Positions 1-9,622 of a stretch of DNA of 64,000 nt are shown piece by piece. The first letter of the stretch is position 1. Each line of letters opens with the position of its first letter. Source of the stretch: Lewinella sp. IMCC34191 (GTDB lineage Bacteria; Bacteroidota; Bacteroidia; Chitinophagales; Saprospiraceae); NCBI RefSeq assembly GCF_003390935.1, contig NZ_QNQZ01000003.1, positions 372,001-436,000 on the forward strand, in the 5' to 3' direction. Made by a program: the position numbers and the translations under genes. The notes beneath the pieces were generated by a model. The model saw nothing but the letters and a program-made list of their open reading frames with translations. It was not told the DNA's origin and searched no databases.

Positions 1-1
1 G

Positions 2-412
2 CGGGGCTATTCCGCCCGGGGGAAAATGGGAGAGTACGACCTCTCGCGGGTGAATCCGCTGATGCGGGTGGCGGCCGGCGCGGTCATTGAGGAGGGGGTC
101 ATTGAAGAGCTCTCCTACGATTCCCGTATGGAACACGACACCATCCGCGGCACCCTCACCCTACTCTACCGAAACCTGGACCTCAAGATGGTCGACGGCG
201 GCCTGGCCTGGCTCAAGAACCTGCTGTCCGGGGTGGTCGTCAAGAATAGCAACAGCCGGGGAGAGGACTTTCGCCAGGGGCAGATATTCCACGCCCACAT
301 CCCCGAGAAAAGCTTCTTCAACAGCTACTGGAAAGGCTTGGTAAGCGGCATGAAATCAACGGCCCTGTCCGACATAGCCCTTCCCGACGAGCTGGAGGGG
401 AACGACGACTGA
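2..412 (+). CDS. C-terminal fragment of an unknown protein (5' end outside window)
   Basis: The reading frame is open from the window edge, so the first ATG at 26 is probably internal and the gene starts upstream. The visible part ends in Asp-Glu-Leu-Glu-Gly-Asn-Asp-Asp. A stretch around residues 90-115 (FFNSYWKGLVSGMKS in part) resembles the closing segment of large Bacteroidota proteins annotated as AsmA-like or DUF748-like, but this is recall and not a domain match. Nothing catalytic is visible. It converges with the permease gene on the other strand, leaving only 4 bases between the two stop codons. Confidence 0.6.
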   Translation, partial: RGYSARGKMGEYDLSRVNPLMRVAAGAVIEEGVIEELSYDSRMEHDTIRGTLTLLYRNLDLKMVDGGLAWLKNLLSGVVVKNSNSRGEDFRQGQIFHAHIPEKSFFNSYWKGLVSGMKSTALSDIALPDELEGNDD

Positions 413-416
413 CGGG

Positions 417-1517
417 CTAAGAAGGGTCGGCGATGGCTTCTTCCTGGGCCGTCCGAATGACCTTGTCCCGTTTCAGTTTCTTCGTATTCACCTCTCCGTT
501 CCGGCTCAGCAAAATGGCGATCGGCCGCGTCTGGTCGAACTGGGCGCAGATGATGATGATGGCCACCGTGATTGGCACGCTGAGCAGCATCCCGACGATT
601 CCCCACAGCATCGACCACAGAATCAGCGTCAGCACGACTACGAGCGGGCTGATATTCAGGGTGCTACCCATCAGGCGTGGCTCGATGATGTTGCCGACAA
701 GAATTTGCACCCCCGTCACGCCGAGCACGACCACCAGAAAAGGGGTCAGGTTATCGTACTGAACCAGCGCCAGGAGGGCCGGCAGTGCCGTCGCGGTGAT
801 GGACCCGATGGTCGGGATGAAATTGAACAGGAAGATCAGGAAGGCCCAGAAAAGGGCGTAGTCCAGCCCGATAATCGTAAAGATGACAAAGCTGAGCACG
901 GCCGTGGCGATGCTCGTCACCGTCTTCACGCCCAGGTAGGTACGCATGGCGGAGTTGATCTCGGCCAGGGTGCGGGTAAATCGGGTGCTGCGGCGCATGT
1001 CCAGGCCAAGGGCTTCGAGCTTCTTCGGGAAGGTCTGTTGCTCGACAAGGAAGAAGAGCACGTATAGGAGTACCAAAGCTACACCCTTGGCCGCGCTGGT
1101 CACCCCCGCCAGTACGAGGGCGAAATTGCCCAGGACCTGCTGCCCGAGTTCCAGGTCGGATACCGAGGGCGGTTCGCGGTCGATGCCGATGCGCTCGTAG
1201 GCGTGGGCGATCTGATTCTCGATCTTGGGCAGGTAGACGCCGCTTTCCAGGATGAAGCCGTTGACGGTATTGACGATCATATCGGAGATGGCGTAGAGCG
1301 TCAGACCGATAAAGATCAGCGACATGCCGAGGGTCACCGCGTTAGGTAGCCGCGTACCCAAGAAGGGCAGGTGGCGGAACTGGTTGTTTAATGCATTGAC
1401 CAAATACCACAGGACCAGGGCCACGAAGATGGGCACCAGGTAGCTTTTCCCCACCACGATGAGGGTAAGAATCAGACCGATGGTGAGTAACCAGGCGGCA
1501 ACGCGAAAGATGGACAT
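417..1517 (-). CDS. AI-2E family (PerM/YdiK-type) membrane permease
   Basis: A 366-residue polytopic membrane protein. Hydrophobic segments lie at about residues 5-60, 65-90, 140-170, 205-290 and 295-330, the layout expected for the AI-2E/UPF0118 family, with a soluble stretch near 90-140. The family was named from E. coli TqsA, an autoinducer-2 exporter, but most members transport unknown substrates and some act in sodium/proton antiport. The C-terminus is basic and cytoplasmic in appearance. The start ATG at 1517 gives a short N-terminus before the first membrane segment. The gene stands alone: it is divergent from isocitrate dehydrogenase and converges with the gene at the left edge. The family call is firm; the substrate is unknown. 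Confidence 0.88.
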   Translation of the reverse strand: MSIFRVAAWLLTIGLILTLIVVGKSYLVPIFVALVLWYLVNALNNQFRHLPFLGTRLPNAVTLGMSLIFIGLTLYAISDMIVNTVNGFILESGVYLPKIENQIAHAYERIGIDREPPSVSDLELGQQVLGNFALVLAGVTSAAKGVALVLLYVLFFLVEQQTFPKKLEALGLDMRRSTRFTRTLAEINSAMRTYLGVKTVTSIATAVLSFVIFTIIGLDYALFWAFLIFLFNFIPTIGSITATALPALLALVQYDNLTPFLVVVLGVTGVQILVGNIIEPRLMGSTLNISPLVVVLTLILWSMLWGIVGMLLSVPITVAIIIICAQFDQTRPIAILLSRNGEVNTKKLKRDKVIRTAQEEAIADPS

Positions 1518-1681
1518 GCGGGCTAGCGGCTATTAGTGCTTGGTTAACGATACAAACGACCCTTATGTGTTGTTAAACCTCCACCCGTATTGACTAGTTA
1601 AACTAGACAGTCTGCGACAATTCGCTATTTTCGCCGGCCCGCCCGGATTAGGGCACATCAATTTAAACCTGAGAACATCGA

Positions 1682-2911
<1,230 letters not shown>

Positions 2912-2944
2912 AAAGCGAATCTGAGCTGATTTTAGATTCACGGG

Positions 2945-2980
2945 AGAGGTCGTTGCCTATGGGTAGCGGCCTCTTTTTTT
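2945..2980 (+). terminator. Rho-independent terminator of icd
   Basis: An 8-bp stem AGAGGTCG/CGGCCTCT (one G-U pair) with a 14-base loop is followed by a run of T at 2974-2980. It sits 34 bases after the icd stop codon. The heptamer array begins directly after the T run. Confidence 0.85.
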
Positions 2981-3036
2981 GCTGGGTGCTGGGTGCTGGG
3001 TGCTGGTTGCTGGTTGCTGGTTGCTGGTTGCTGGGT
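2981..3036. repeat. Heptamer tandem array, left side of four-helix-bundle gene
   Basis: Eight contiguous 7-bp units: three GCTGGGT, four GCTGGTT, then one GCTGGGT. It is the reverse complement of the array at 3482-3570 on the other side of the four-helix-bundle gene, and matches the family at 39280-39321. Confidence 0.95.
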
Positions 3037-3108
3037 GATACAATTAGTTTAAAGACTATTTTTATAAACTATTTTGTTTTATATTTAAACCACCACTTAG
3101 TATGAGAC

Positions 3109-3495
3109 ATGCAACAATCCTACAGAGCCCTTGAGGTCTATCGTGCTTCGTTTGAGTTATTCCTTAAAACGCATCGTTTCTCTATGCGGCTTCCCAGCTA
3201 CGAAAAGTTTGAGCTCGGGAGTCAGATTCGAAGATCTGCGGATTCCGTGAATTCTAATATTGTAGAAGGGTACGGGCGCCGACGTTACAAACGAGAATTT
3301 ATTCGTTTCCTGACTTTCAGCCTGGCGAGTAACGACGAATTGACCAATCATCTAAAGAAGGTAGGCCAGCTTTACCCGAACCTGAAAGCGGAGGCAAGCG
3401 AATTGCAGGAAGCTTACGAGCGTGTAGGCAAGCAACTAAATAATTTCATTCGGTACGTAGCGCAAAATTGGAAGACCCCCGCCAGTAACCAGTAA
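3109..3495 (+). CDS. Four-helix-bundle protein (23S rRNA intervening-sequence protein / Avd-like family)
   Basis: A 128-residue, strongly helical basic protein. The features FELGSQIRRSADSVNSNIVEGYGRR, split here as FELGSQIRRSADS and NIVEGYGRR (about residues 42-64), and the later FIRFLTFSLASNDELTNHL match the S23/IVP family. Its members include the protein encoded in 23S rRNA intervening sequences and Avd of diversity-generating retroelements. Function of stand-alone members is unknown; nucleic-acid binding is often assumed. The gene is visibly richer in A+T than its neighbours and the 70 bases before it are very AT-rich. Inverted heptamer arrays flank it, and the last residues (SNQ) and the stop codon are written within the right array. 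No reverse transcriptase or rRNA is in the window. Confidence 0.88.
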   Translation: MQQSYRALEVYRASFELFLKTHRFSMRLPSYEKFELGSQIRRSADSVNSNIVEGYGRRRYKREFIRFLTFSLASNDELTNHLKKVGQLYPNLKAEASELQEAYERVGKQLNNFIRYVAQNWKTPASNQ

Positions 3496-3570
3496 CCAGT
3501 AACCAGCAACCAGTAACTCCCCAAACCAGCAACCAGCAACCAGCACCCAGCAACCGCCCACCCAGCAACC
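3482..3570. repeat. Heptamer tandem array, right side of four-helix-bundle gene
   Basis: Units CCAGTAA/CCAGCAA run in phase from 3482 to 3516 (five units), then after 9 bases resume at 3526-3553 (four units, one CCAGCAC) and decay to about 3570. It is in inverted orientation to the array at 2981-3036. The TAA stop at 3493-3495 is part of a CCAGTAA unit. Confidence 0.93.
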
Positions 3571-4235
3571 TACCCCACCGCCCGCTTCACCAGCTCCCGC
3601 ACCGTCAGCGACATGAGTAATTGTTCCTCCTTATCGTTCAAATCGTCGGGAATAAATTCGAAGGCCCGTTGGCTCAGCGGATCGTCCGCTTTGGCGGGCA
3701 GATTGGTCAAGGCGCCCACTTCGCGGCTGCCTACACTGACCGGCAGGTAGTTCTCGCGCGGCGTGGTTTCGATGCGGGCCAGTTCCTTACCAGTGCGCTG
3801 CCCCAGCAGGACGTTATTATCGATGCGCCCCACGGGTTGGTCGTCGATTTCCAGGCTCGTTTTGCCGTTTTCGGTCCAGTAAACGTAATCGTGCTCGGCC
3901 GTGCGGGCGTAGAGCAACTCGTTGACCTTTTTGCCCAAATAGCGCCGGTAGGTATAGCTCACCACCGGTTCGTGAAATATCGTGGTGAATGTTCCCTTGG
4001 CAGTGGTGCCGGTGCCCTTTTTCACGACCTGCTTGTCCTGGGTCAGGCTGAACAGATCCAGTTCCTCCTTGCTCATCTTCACCAAGTCCGAACTCCAGGT
4101 ATCCATATCCGCCTTCAATTCACGGACCACGCGTTCCCGCTGCTTCTTGGAAGGCATGCGGTTGCGGCTCCACTGGTTGAACATGTAGACCATCATGGCC
4201 ACGAGCAGGATGGAAATAATTAGCAGGACGATCAT
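3570..4235 (-). CDS. Unknown single-pass membrane protein
   Basis: 221 residues with one N-terminal membrane segment (about residues 2-20), followed by a basic stretch (NRMPSKKQRERVVRELK) and a long soluble part rich in charged residues. The N-terminal anchor with positive residues after it suggests a soluble domain on the cytoplasmic side. I do not recognise the family. It converges with the four-helix-bundle gene across the right heptamer array and diverges from the cupin gene. The ATG at 4235 is directly followed by the hydrophobic segment, which supports this start. Confidence 0.75.
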   Translation of the reverse strand: MIVLLIISILLVAMMVYMFNQWSRNRMPSKKQRERVVRELKADMDTWSSDLVKMSKEELDLFSLTQDKQVVKKGTGTTAKGTFTTIFHEPVVSYTYRRYLGKKVNELLYARTAEHDYVYWTENGKTSLEIDDQPVGRIDNNVLLGQRTGKELARIETTPRENYLPVSVGSREVGALTNLPAKADDPLSQRAFEFIPDDLNDKEEQLLMSLTVRELVKRAVG

Positions 4236-4306
4236 ACGTAGAAAACAGCTTCTTAGGGCCCGTGGGTTGAGCGCTTGGTCGATTTATACGCCCCCTTCGT
4301 CTTTCC

Positions 4307-4325
4307 GGGCGGCGGAGCGCAGGTA
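4307..4325 (+). repeat. Dispersed GGCGGCGGAGCGCAGG motif, copy 1
   Basis: GGGCGGCGGAGCGCAGGTA, in the divergent spacer between the genes at 4235 and 4396, ending 70 bases before the cupin ATG. Other copies lie at 15606, 16322, 32011, 46911, 50243, 57730 and 57866. Confidence 0.85.
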
Positions 4326-4395
4326 AAGTGTCCTTCATGAACCCGGCCGGCTTTCCGGACCTTCTACCATTTCTAAGCCCCGACATTTAACCAAC

Positions 4396-4920
4396 ATGGA
4401 TACCAAAACAACACAGGAGGGCAACGCTACCCTCATCTACCTTCAAGCCTGGGAATGGATCCCCAATAGTAAGCTGCCCGTTATCGTATACCCGGGCGCC
4501 TTCCCCAACGAAAAACCCGGCATCAAGGACCGCGTGGCTAAACGGCTGCAGACCAGCGGCTGGGGCAATACCTGGGTCGCCGGCATATACCCCTATCCCC
4601 ACTACCACAGCAATACCCATGAGGTACTGGTCATTCTCAGCGGTCGGTGTACCGTACAGCTAGGCGGGCCGGAGGGCTATGACCTGGAAGCCACCGCCGG
4701 CGACGTAATCGTTCTGCCGGCCGGCACCGGGCACGCGTGCTACTCGAAATCCGATTACCGGGTCTTCGGTGCCTACCCCGGCGGAAGAAGCTGGGACCTC
4801 ATCACCGGGGCGCCGGAGCACCGCGAACCCGATAATCTGCCGGTACCCGAACAGGACCCGATTGGTGAACGGGGGGTGATGCGGAAGGTATGGCAGGGCG
4901 TCGGGGCTGCTACTCGATAG
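4396..4920 (+). CDS. Cupin-domain protein (YjlB-like)
   Basis: 174 residues with one central cupin fold. Motif 1 is HYHSNTHEVLVILSG with the metal-ligand pattern HxHxxxxE (about residues 71-85), and motif 2 is GDVIVLPAGTGH near residues 101-112. This resembles B. subtilis YjlB, whose function is not established, so no reaction is assigned. The tail SWDLITGAPEH and the Asp-Pro-Ile-Gly-Glu segment also fit that group. The last 11 bases overlap the 3' end of the lipoprotein gene on the opposite strand. Confidence 0.85.
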   Translation: MDTKTTQEGNATLIYLQAWEWIPNSKLPVIVYPGAFPNEKPGIKDRVAKRLQTSGWGNTWVAGIYPYPHYHSNTHEVLVILSGRCTVQLGGPEGYDLEATAGDVIVLPAGTGHACYSKSDYRVFGAYPGGRSWDLITGAPEHREPDNLPVPEQDPIGERGVMRKVWQGVGAATR

Positions 4921-5548
4921 CGGGCTCCGCCGGGTCGATGGTCGCCATCTCCGGGTAATCCGCCCGGTAGTGGACCGTCGGTTTACGATTTGTAGTATGG
5001 ACTGCCAGGCCGCGGCATATTCCGTTTGCATCCAACTCAAAGGTCAGCCCTTCTCCGGTATCGTGTACCCAAAGGGAATCACCCCCGGATACGAAGACTG
5101 CCGCAGGCGACTCAAGTGCGTAGTGGGATGCGATGCTGTCGCGCCCACTACCCACCCCGAGCCCGAATGAGTCCCGGTAGCGGGTGAACGTGGTCCGGGC
5201 GACCTGTAGATCCTTCCGCATACTGTCCTGCGGCTCGAAAGTGAGGATCAGGATCAGGTCGGCCTCATTCCCGCCGTCTTTCAGCTCATATCTGGAAACC
5301 GTTGTACCGGCACCCGAGTCGCTAAAGACCGCTGGACCGAGCTTCTGACTGACCGTATCCATACGGTCCAGAATGCGTAGCGTGCCGAGCCGTTCACCCG
5401 CCACGATCGGGTAGCTCGGCTCCGGTGGGCTGAGTGAAGATTCCGAATCCCGAGTTACCGATGACTCGGTGGAAGGTCCGTCCGAACAGGCCATGCATAG
5501 CAGCAGCACCGCGTAGGCAAGTCGTGATAACCAGTAGCCCCTCATCAT
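4910..5548 (-). CDS. Hypothetical lipoprotein
   Basis: 212 residues. The N-terminus has a typical lipoprotein signal with hydrophobic core AYAVLLLCMAC; the lipid-modified Cys is near residue 20, followed by Ser-Asp and a Ser/Pro-rich linker. The rest is a compact soluble domain of unrecognised family, probably periplasmic. Two adjacent ATGs (5548 and 5545) are possible starts. Its start overlaps the stop of the flavoprotein gene by the 4 bases ATGA, so the two are probably co-transcribed and translationally coupled. Confidence 0.78.
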   Translation of the reverse strand: MMRGYWLSRLAYAVLLLCMACSDGPSTESSVTRDSESSLSPPEPSYPIVAGERLGTLRILDRMDTVSQKLGPAVFSDSGAGTTVSRYELKDGGNEADLILILTFEPQDSMRKDLQVARTTFTRYRDSFGLGVGSGRDSIASHYALESPAAVFVSGGDSLWVHDTGEGLTFELDANGICRGLAVHTTNRKPTVHYRADYPEMATIDPAEPAIE

Positions 5549-6459
5549 GCTCCTACGTGTTGCGTGCCAAATCGCTCCATCACCAGGGCGTGGTTGACCA
5601 TGGCACCGGCCTTCCCCCCCGATCCCGTTGCGGCACTAACCATCCGCATATGCGTGATACAGTCACCGGCGGCGTAGATACCGGTTACGGTGGTCATGGA
5701 AAATTCATCGACCACCAAGGTTCCATTATCCGCCAGCTCACAGCCTATCCGTTCGGGCAGCGGACACTTCTGGGAAAGAAAGGGATGGAGGTAAAGGGCG
5801 GCAACTCCAATTTCGCTACCATCCAGCAGACGGACCGCCCGTAGCTGCCCATCCTGTTGCACAAGACATTCGATCGGCTGCTCGATGAGCTGTGCCCCGC
5901 AGTCGTGGACCTGCTCCTTCTTCACCACGGATGGACCGTTGGTAAACAGCGTCACCCCGTCGGTGAGATTTCGGATCAGCTGCAGCATATGGACCGTATG
6001 TTCCGTATTCATCAGGATACCCGTGGCCTGCCCGCGGAACTCGTAGCCGTGACAGTACGGACAGTGAATGACGGTTTTACCCCAGCATTCCGCCACCCCC
6101 GGAATGTCGGGTAGTTCGTCGTGCAAGCCCGTAGCAAACAAGATCTTTGCCGCCTGGTAAGATTCGCCGGAAACCGTGCTCACCGTAAAGTCACCATCAC
6201 TTCCCTTTAGGCCGGTAGCCTTGTCGGACACGAAAGCAACCGTATCGTAAGCCAGCACCTGCTGCCGCGCGCGTTCGGTGACCGCTGCCGGATCGGCGCC
6301 GTCGTGCGTAATGAAGTTGTGGGTGGCCGGCGCGGGTTTGTTACACGGCTCGCCGCCATCGATGATCAGTACGCGCCGTAACGAACGGCCTAGACTCATT
6401 GCGGCCGACAGACCAGCGTAGCTACCGCCAATGATGATCACTTCGTAGGAATGCTCCAT
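5545..6459 (-). CDS. NAD(P)/FAD-dependent oxidoreductase, thioredoxin-reductase-like
   Basis: 304 residues, usual length for the thioredoxin reductase fold. An FAD-binding GGSYAGLSAAMSLG lies at residues 11-24, a CPYC redox motif at 133-136 sits where thioredoxin reductase has CATC, and the FAD-closing segment AAGDCITHM is near residue 270. The active-site CPYCHGYE is common in small stand-alone flavoproteins of Bacteroidota and Actinobacteria that differ from canonical TrxB; these oxidize small dithiols or have unknown partners. I therefore do not call it trxB. No thioredoxin gene is adjacent. It is the first gene of a pair with the downstream lipoprotein. A TGCAA-N5-TTGCA inverted repeat lies 29 bases upstream. 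Confidence 0.9.
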   Translation of the reverse strand: MEHSYEVIIIGGSYAGLSAAMSLGRSLRRVLIIDGGEPCNKPAPATHNFITHDGADPAAVTERARQQVLAYDTVAFVSDKATGLKGSDGDFTVSTVSGESYQAAKILFATGLHDELPDIPGVAECWGKTVIHCPYCHGYEFRGQATGILMNTEHTVHMLQLIRNLTDGVTLFTNGPSVVKKEQVHDCGAQLIEQPIECLVQQDGQLRAVRLLDGSEIGVAALYLHPFLSQKCPLPERIGCELADNGTLVVDEFSMTTVTGIYAAGDCITHMRMVSAATGSGGKAGAMVNHALVMERFGTQHVGA

Positions 6460-6485
6460 AGTAAATTTTTTTGGGAAACGCCACT

Positions 6486-6504
6486 ATTGCAAATTAGTTG
6501 CATT
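6486..6504. promoter_or_regulatory. Inverted repeat TGCAA-N5-TTGCA upstream of the flavoprotein gene
   Basis: TGCAAATTAGTTGCA at 6488-6502 has perfect 5-bp arms and an AT-rich centre. It sits 29 bases before the ATG at 6459, where an operator for a dimeric repressor would be expected. On the coding strand, TAATTTG overlaps it and is one base short of the Bacteroidota -7 consensus. The regulator is unknown. Confidence 0.4.
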
Positions 6505-6540
6505 AAAGGAATCACGAGGTTACCTTGGTGCGCAGCTCCG

Positions 6541-7293
6541 CTACAGCAGGCCGATCACCTCCGCCCGCTTGCGGCTGGCCACCGGCACTTCGTCGCCGTT
6601 CGTTAGACGTAGGTATCCCGAGTCCACCTTACGAAATTCAACAACGTGGCGGAGGTTGACCAGGTGCGACTGGTGTACCCGCACGAAGGCATGAGCGCTG
6701 AGGAGACGCTCGTAGTGTTTAAGGGTCTTGGTTACGAAAACGGTTTGCTGTCCCTCCAGTACGAAGCGGGTGTTGTTATCGTCTGACTCGCAGCGGATAA
6801 TGTCTTGGATGGGGGTGACAATGATGTTGTCGGAGGTATGCAGGGATAAGCGATCGGGCAGGGTGTGTGGGTCCCGCAATGTATCCCGGAGTAGATCGAG
6901 CCGGTCGTGCGGGGCCGGCCCGAGCTGGGCCAACGCCCGGTCTACGGCGGCCCGGAGCTGCTCCCCCTCCACCGGCTTGAGCAAGTAGTCCACCGCGGCG
7001 AAGCGAAAGGCGCGGACGGCAAATTCGTCGGAGGCCGTCACGAAGATGAGTCGGGCGGTGAGCTCCGGAAGAATTTCCAGCAGGTCGAAACTGGTGCCGT
7101 CGCCAAGCATAATATCGAGGAAGAGCACATCAGGTTGGGAATGGCGGAGCAGCTTTGCCGCTTCCACTACCCCACCGGCGGTGCCAATCACGCGAATCTC
7201 CGGACAGTAGTCCTTCAGGTCGCGCTGCAGAGAAGCTAACGCAGGGGCCATATCTTCTACAATGACGGCGGTGTATTCTTTCTTACCACTCAT
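6541..7293 (-). CDS. LytTR-family response regulator
   Basis: 250 residues. An N-terminal receiver domain (about 7-120) has the acidic pair VEDM near residues 12-15, the phospho-acceptor Asp60 in DVLFLD, and the conserved Lys in LLKPVEG. A C-terminal LytTR DNA-binding domain (about 150-248) contains FVRVHQSHLVNLRHV, typical of the family. LytTR proteins bind paired direct repeats spaced by about two helical turns. The start overlaps the 3' end of the histidine kinase gene by 11 bases, making it the third gene of a coupled operon (12759 to 6541). The kinase is its evident partner. Confidence 0.95.
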   Translation of the reverse strand: MSGKKEYTAVIVEDMAPALASLQRDLKDYCPEIRVIGTAGGVVEAAKLLRHSQPDVLFLDIMLGDGTSFDLLEILPELTARLIFVTASDEFAVRAFRFAAVDYLLKPVEGEQLRAAVDRALAQLGPAPHDRLDLLRDTLRDPHTLPDRLSLHTSDNIIVTPIQDIIRCESDDNNTRFVLEGQQTVFVTKTLKHYERLLSAHAFVRVHQSHLVNLRHVVEFRKVDSGYLRLTNGDEVPVASRKRAEVIGLL

Positions 7294-9622
7294 AGCTGAC
7301 AGGTATCTCTAAAGTGACGACCGTACCATGGGGCTCGCCGTCTTGTATGGTCATACTCCCCCCCATGGCGGAGATACGCTCCTGCGTAACGCCTACGGCG
7401 ACCGATTGGTGACCGGGCTGCCGGTCGGCTTGCCGCTGCCCGGCTATAGCCCGACCCACGCCGTTATCCCGGATGGATATCCGGCACCTGCGGCCGACCA
7501 ATTCGAAGGCAATGTGTAATTCCGCCGGTCGATCCAGTCCCGAAAATCCGTGCAGAATGGCATTCTCCGCGAACGGCTGGACGAGCATGGGCGGTAAACT
7601 GACCTCTTCGGAATTTACGGATCCGGGAATATCGATGGAGTAGGTAAAGGGATGCGGATGACAGAACTGCTCCATGCGCAGGTAATTTTCCAGGGTGGCG
7701 ATCTCCTCCGCCAGCGTGATACGCTCCTGCCGGCTGTTGTGCAGGATACCCCGCATCAGTGTGGCAAAGCGGCTCAATTGGTCGCGGGCTTCCCGGCGAT
7801 CGACGAGGCCGCGGATACCGTTCAGGGCATTAAAAATAAAGTGGGGATTCATTTGCAACTGCCGCGCCTGCTGTTCCAGTTTGAGCAGTTGATTCTGTTT
7901 CTCCCAGTCGCTTCGCACAACAGCCTGCCTGCGAAGCATCCGACGGTTATAGCCGTAAAAGGCTCCGGTCAGCAGCACACTGATCAAAGCCACTCCGGTG
8001 ATGAGTAACCAGGGCTGCAATAGCAACGGAACCTCGATGGTGAAGCGATAGCTGGCGGGTCTTCCCCAGGTATTGCCCCCGTCGGTACTGGCTGATGCGG
8101 TAAATGTGTACCGCCCCCCGGGGAGGCCCGCGTAGCGAACGCTAGTTTCCGTGGTAGCGGGCGACCATTCCGGCTCCAGGGGGGAAAGCCGGTAGCGATA
8201 GCGTATTTTTTCCGGATGCGTGAGGTCCACCGCTCGGAAACGAAATCCGAGGTGGTTCTCCCGCGCCCGGAAGGTCACCCGGTTCGGGGCGATCGTATCG
8301 TAGAAAAGGGTCACGGCCTCGAGGCTCGTCACCGGCGGCGTTCGGTAATTGTCTTCGTCGTTGGTTAGTCGCACCAGACCGGATTCGGTGGCGAACCACA
8401 CCCCTCCGCGGTCGTCGGCAAAGATGACGGTGGGTCCGTCACCCCTTACGGGAAAGCCCTCGGCCGCACCGTACTGGCGGGCGTACAGAGGCTGTCCGTT
8501 TTGATCGAGGTACAAGCGACTAACACCCTGGTCGGTTCCTACCCATACTTCACGCTGCTCCTCCCGGGCCAGCACGGCGGAGTACTGCTCGGCACCGGCG
8601 AGCAAGCGATCGTCGATACGGGCATACCGAAAGGGTTTGGCTCCCAGGTCGGTATAGAAGATGCCCCGGTCATCGGTCGTATACCACAACTGGGTGCCCC
8701 TCCGAAGGCTCATTTGCCGCACTGCGGGTAGGCCACTGACGAGTGTCCCAATCGTACGCGATTCGACCTGCCTCTCGCCGTCCGCCAACTGGATGATCAA
8801 TCGGTGGCTGCTATCGCTGACCATATCGACGATAGAGGGTAGATCCTTTGTACCTAGTGCGTCCAGGCTCACCTGTGTAGTCGTATCACCGACCGTAACG
8901 TACGCCAGGTCACCGGCAATAGTCAGCACGGTCAGCCCTGAATGATTCAGCAGCAGCTTTCGAACCCAGTTGCTCGGTAATCCATCCCGCTGCCGTACCT
9001 GGAAAAGTGTATCCCGGCCGAGTGCGTATACGCCCCGCCCGGCGGTACCGACGTACAAAAAACTCGTATCGGCGACCAGGGAGGTGATGCGGAGGCCCTC
9101 CAGTTCGGCCCCCTGACCGGCGGGCTGCGGTGACCCGTCCACCATTCGGTACAGCCCCCTGCCTTCCGTGCCGATGTAGAGCGTACCGTCTTGCTGCGTG
9201 ATTGTGCTAACACCGCCTCCCACCGAATACGTGACGAAACTGCTCGGCAACTGGCGGAGGAGCCCGCGGTCGCTGGTAGCCAACCAACGGTAGCCGTGCA
9301 CGTCGTCGGTGAGGTCCAGGATCTCGGTGTCCGCGTAAGGGGTATCCCGCAAATAGCGCTGCCGGATATGGTCCATTTCGCCCTCGGATAGCCAAACATC
9401 GTCACGCACGTAGGCTGGTGGCAGGTCGACGTCCGAAAACTGCAGCCCATCAAACCGTACCCAACCGAGCGGGGTCCGCGCATACAGGTAGCCGAGCGAA
9501 TCGGTGACTACGCGTTCCACCCGGGCATCGGGCAGACCGGCCGCGGTGGAATACTGGCGGTAGCCGTAATCCTGCGCGGCCAGTCCGACCGAAAGAAAAA
9601 ATGCCAGCATACGGAGTATCAT
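7283..9622 (-). CDS. LytS-type sensor histidine kinase with periplasmic propeller
   Basis: 779 residues. A signal peptide (about 1-16, ending Leu-Ala-Ala-Gln) precedes a long extracytoplasmic part with repeated propeller motifs (for example WLATSDRGLLRQL and YTTDDRGIFY), then a Y_Y_Y-like Ig fold near 445-530. A membrane segment is near 533-555. The LytS-type kinase core has the phospho-acceptor His594 in NPHFIFNALN, and an ATPase with ENAILHGF and DNGVG. The family signals to LytTR regulators, and one follows at once. The start overlaps the stop of the upstream VIT/vWA gene as ATGA. The ligand is unknown; the operon context suggests it senses something connected with the VIT/vWA protein. Confidence 0.93.
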   Translation of the reverse strand: MILRMLAFFLSVGLAAQDYGYRQYSTAAGLPDARVERVVTDSLGYLYARTPLGWVRFDGLQFSDVDLPPAYVRDDVWLSEGEMDHIRQRYLRDTPYADTEILDLTDDVHGYRWLATSDRGLLRQLPSSFVTYSVGGGVSTITQQDGTLYIGTEGRGLYRMVDGSPQPAGQGAELEGLRITSLVADTSFLYVGTAGRGVYALGRDTLFQVRQRDGLPSNWVRKLLLNHSGLTVLTIAGDLAYVTVGDTTTQVSLDALGTKDLPSIVDMVSDSSHRLIIQLADGERQVESRTIGTLVSGLPAVRQMSLRRGTQLWYTTDDRGIFYTDLGAKPFRYARIDDRLLAGAEQYSAVLAREEQREVWVGTDQGVSRLYLDQNGQPLYARQYGAAEGFPVRGDGPTVIFADDRGGVWFATESGLVRLTNDEDNYRTPPVTSLEAVTLFYDTIAPNRVTFRARENHLGFRFRAVDLTHPEKIRYRYRLSPLEPEWSPATTETSVRYAGLPGGRYTFTASASTDGGNTWGRPASYRFTIEVPLLLQPWLLITGVALISVLLTGAFYGYNRRMLRRQAVVRSDWEKQNQLLKLEQQARQLQMNPHFIFNALNGIRGLVDRREARDQLSRFATLMRGILHNSRQERITLAEEIATLENYLRMEQFCHPHPFTYSIDIPGSVNSEEVSLPPMLVQPFAENAILHGFSGLDRPAELHIAFELVGRRCRISIRDNGVGRAIAGQRQADRQPGHQSVAVGVTQERISAMGGSMTIQDGEPHGTVVTLEIPVSYEW

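Noticed and set aside
1518-1681. Promoter for icd
   Set aside because: TATTTTCG is one mismatch from consensus, but no TTG lies at the required spacing; not listed as a feature.
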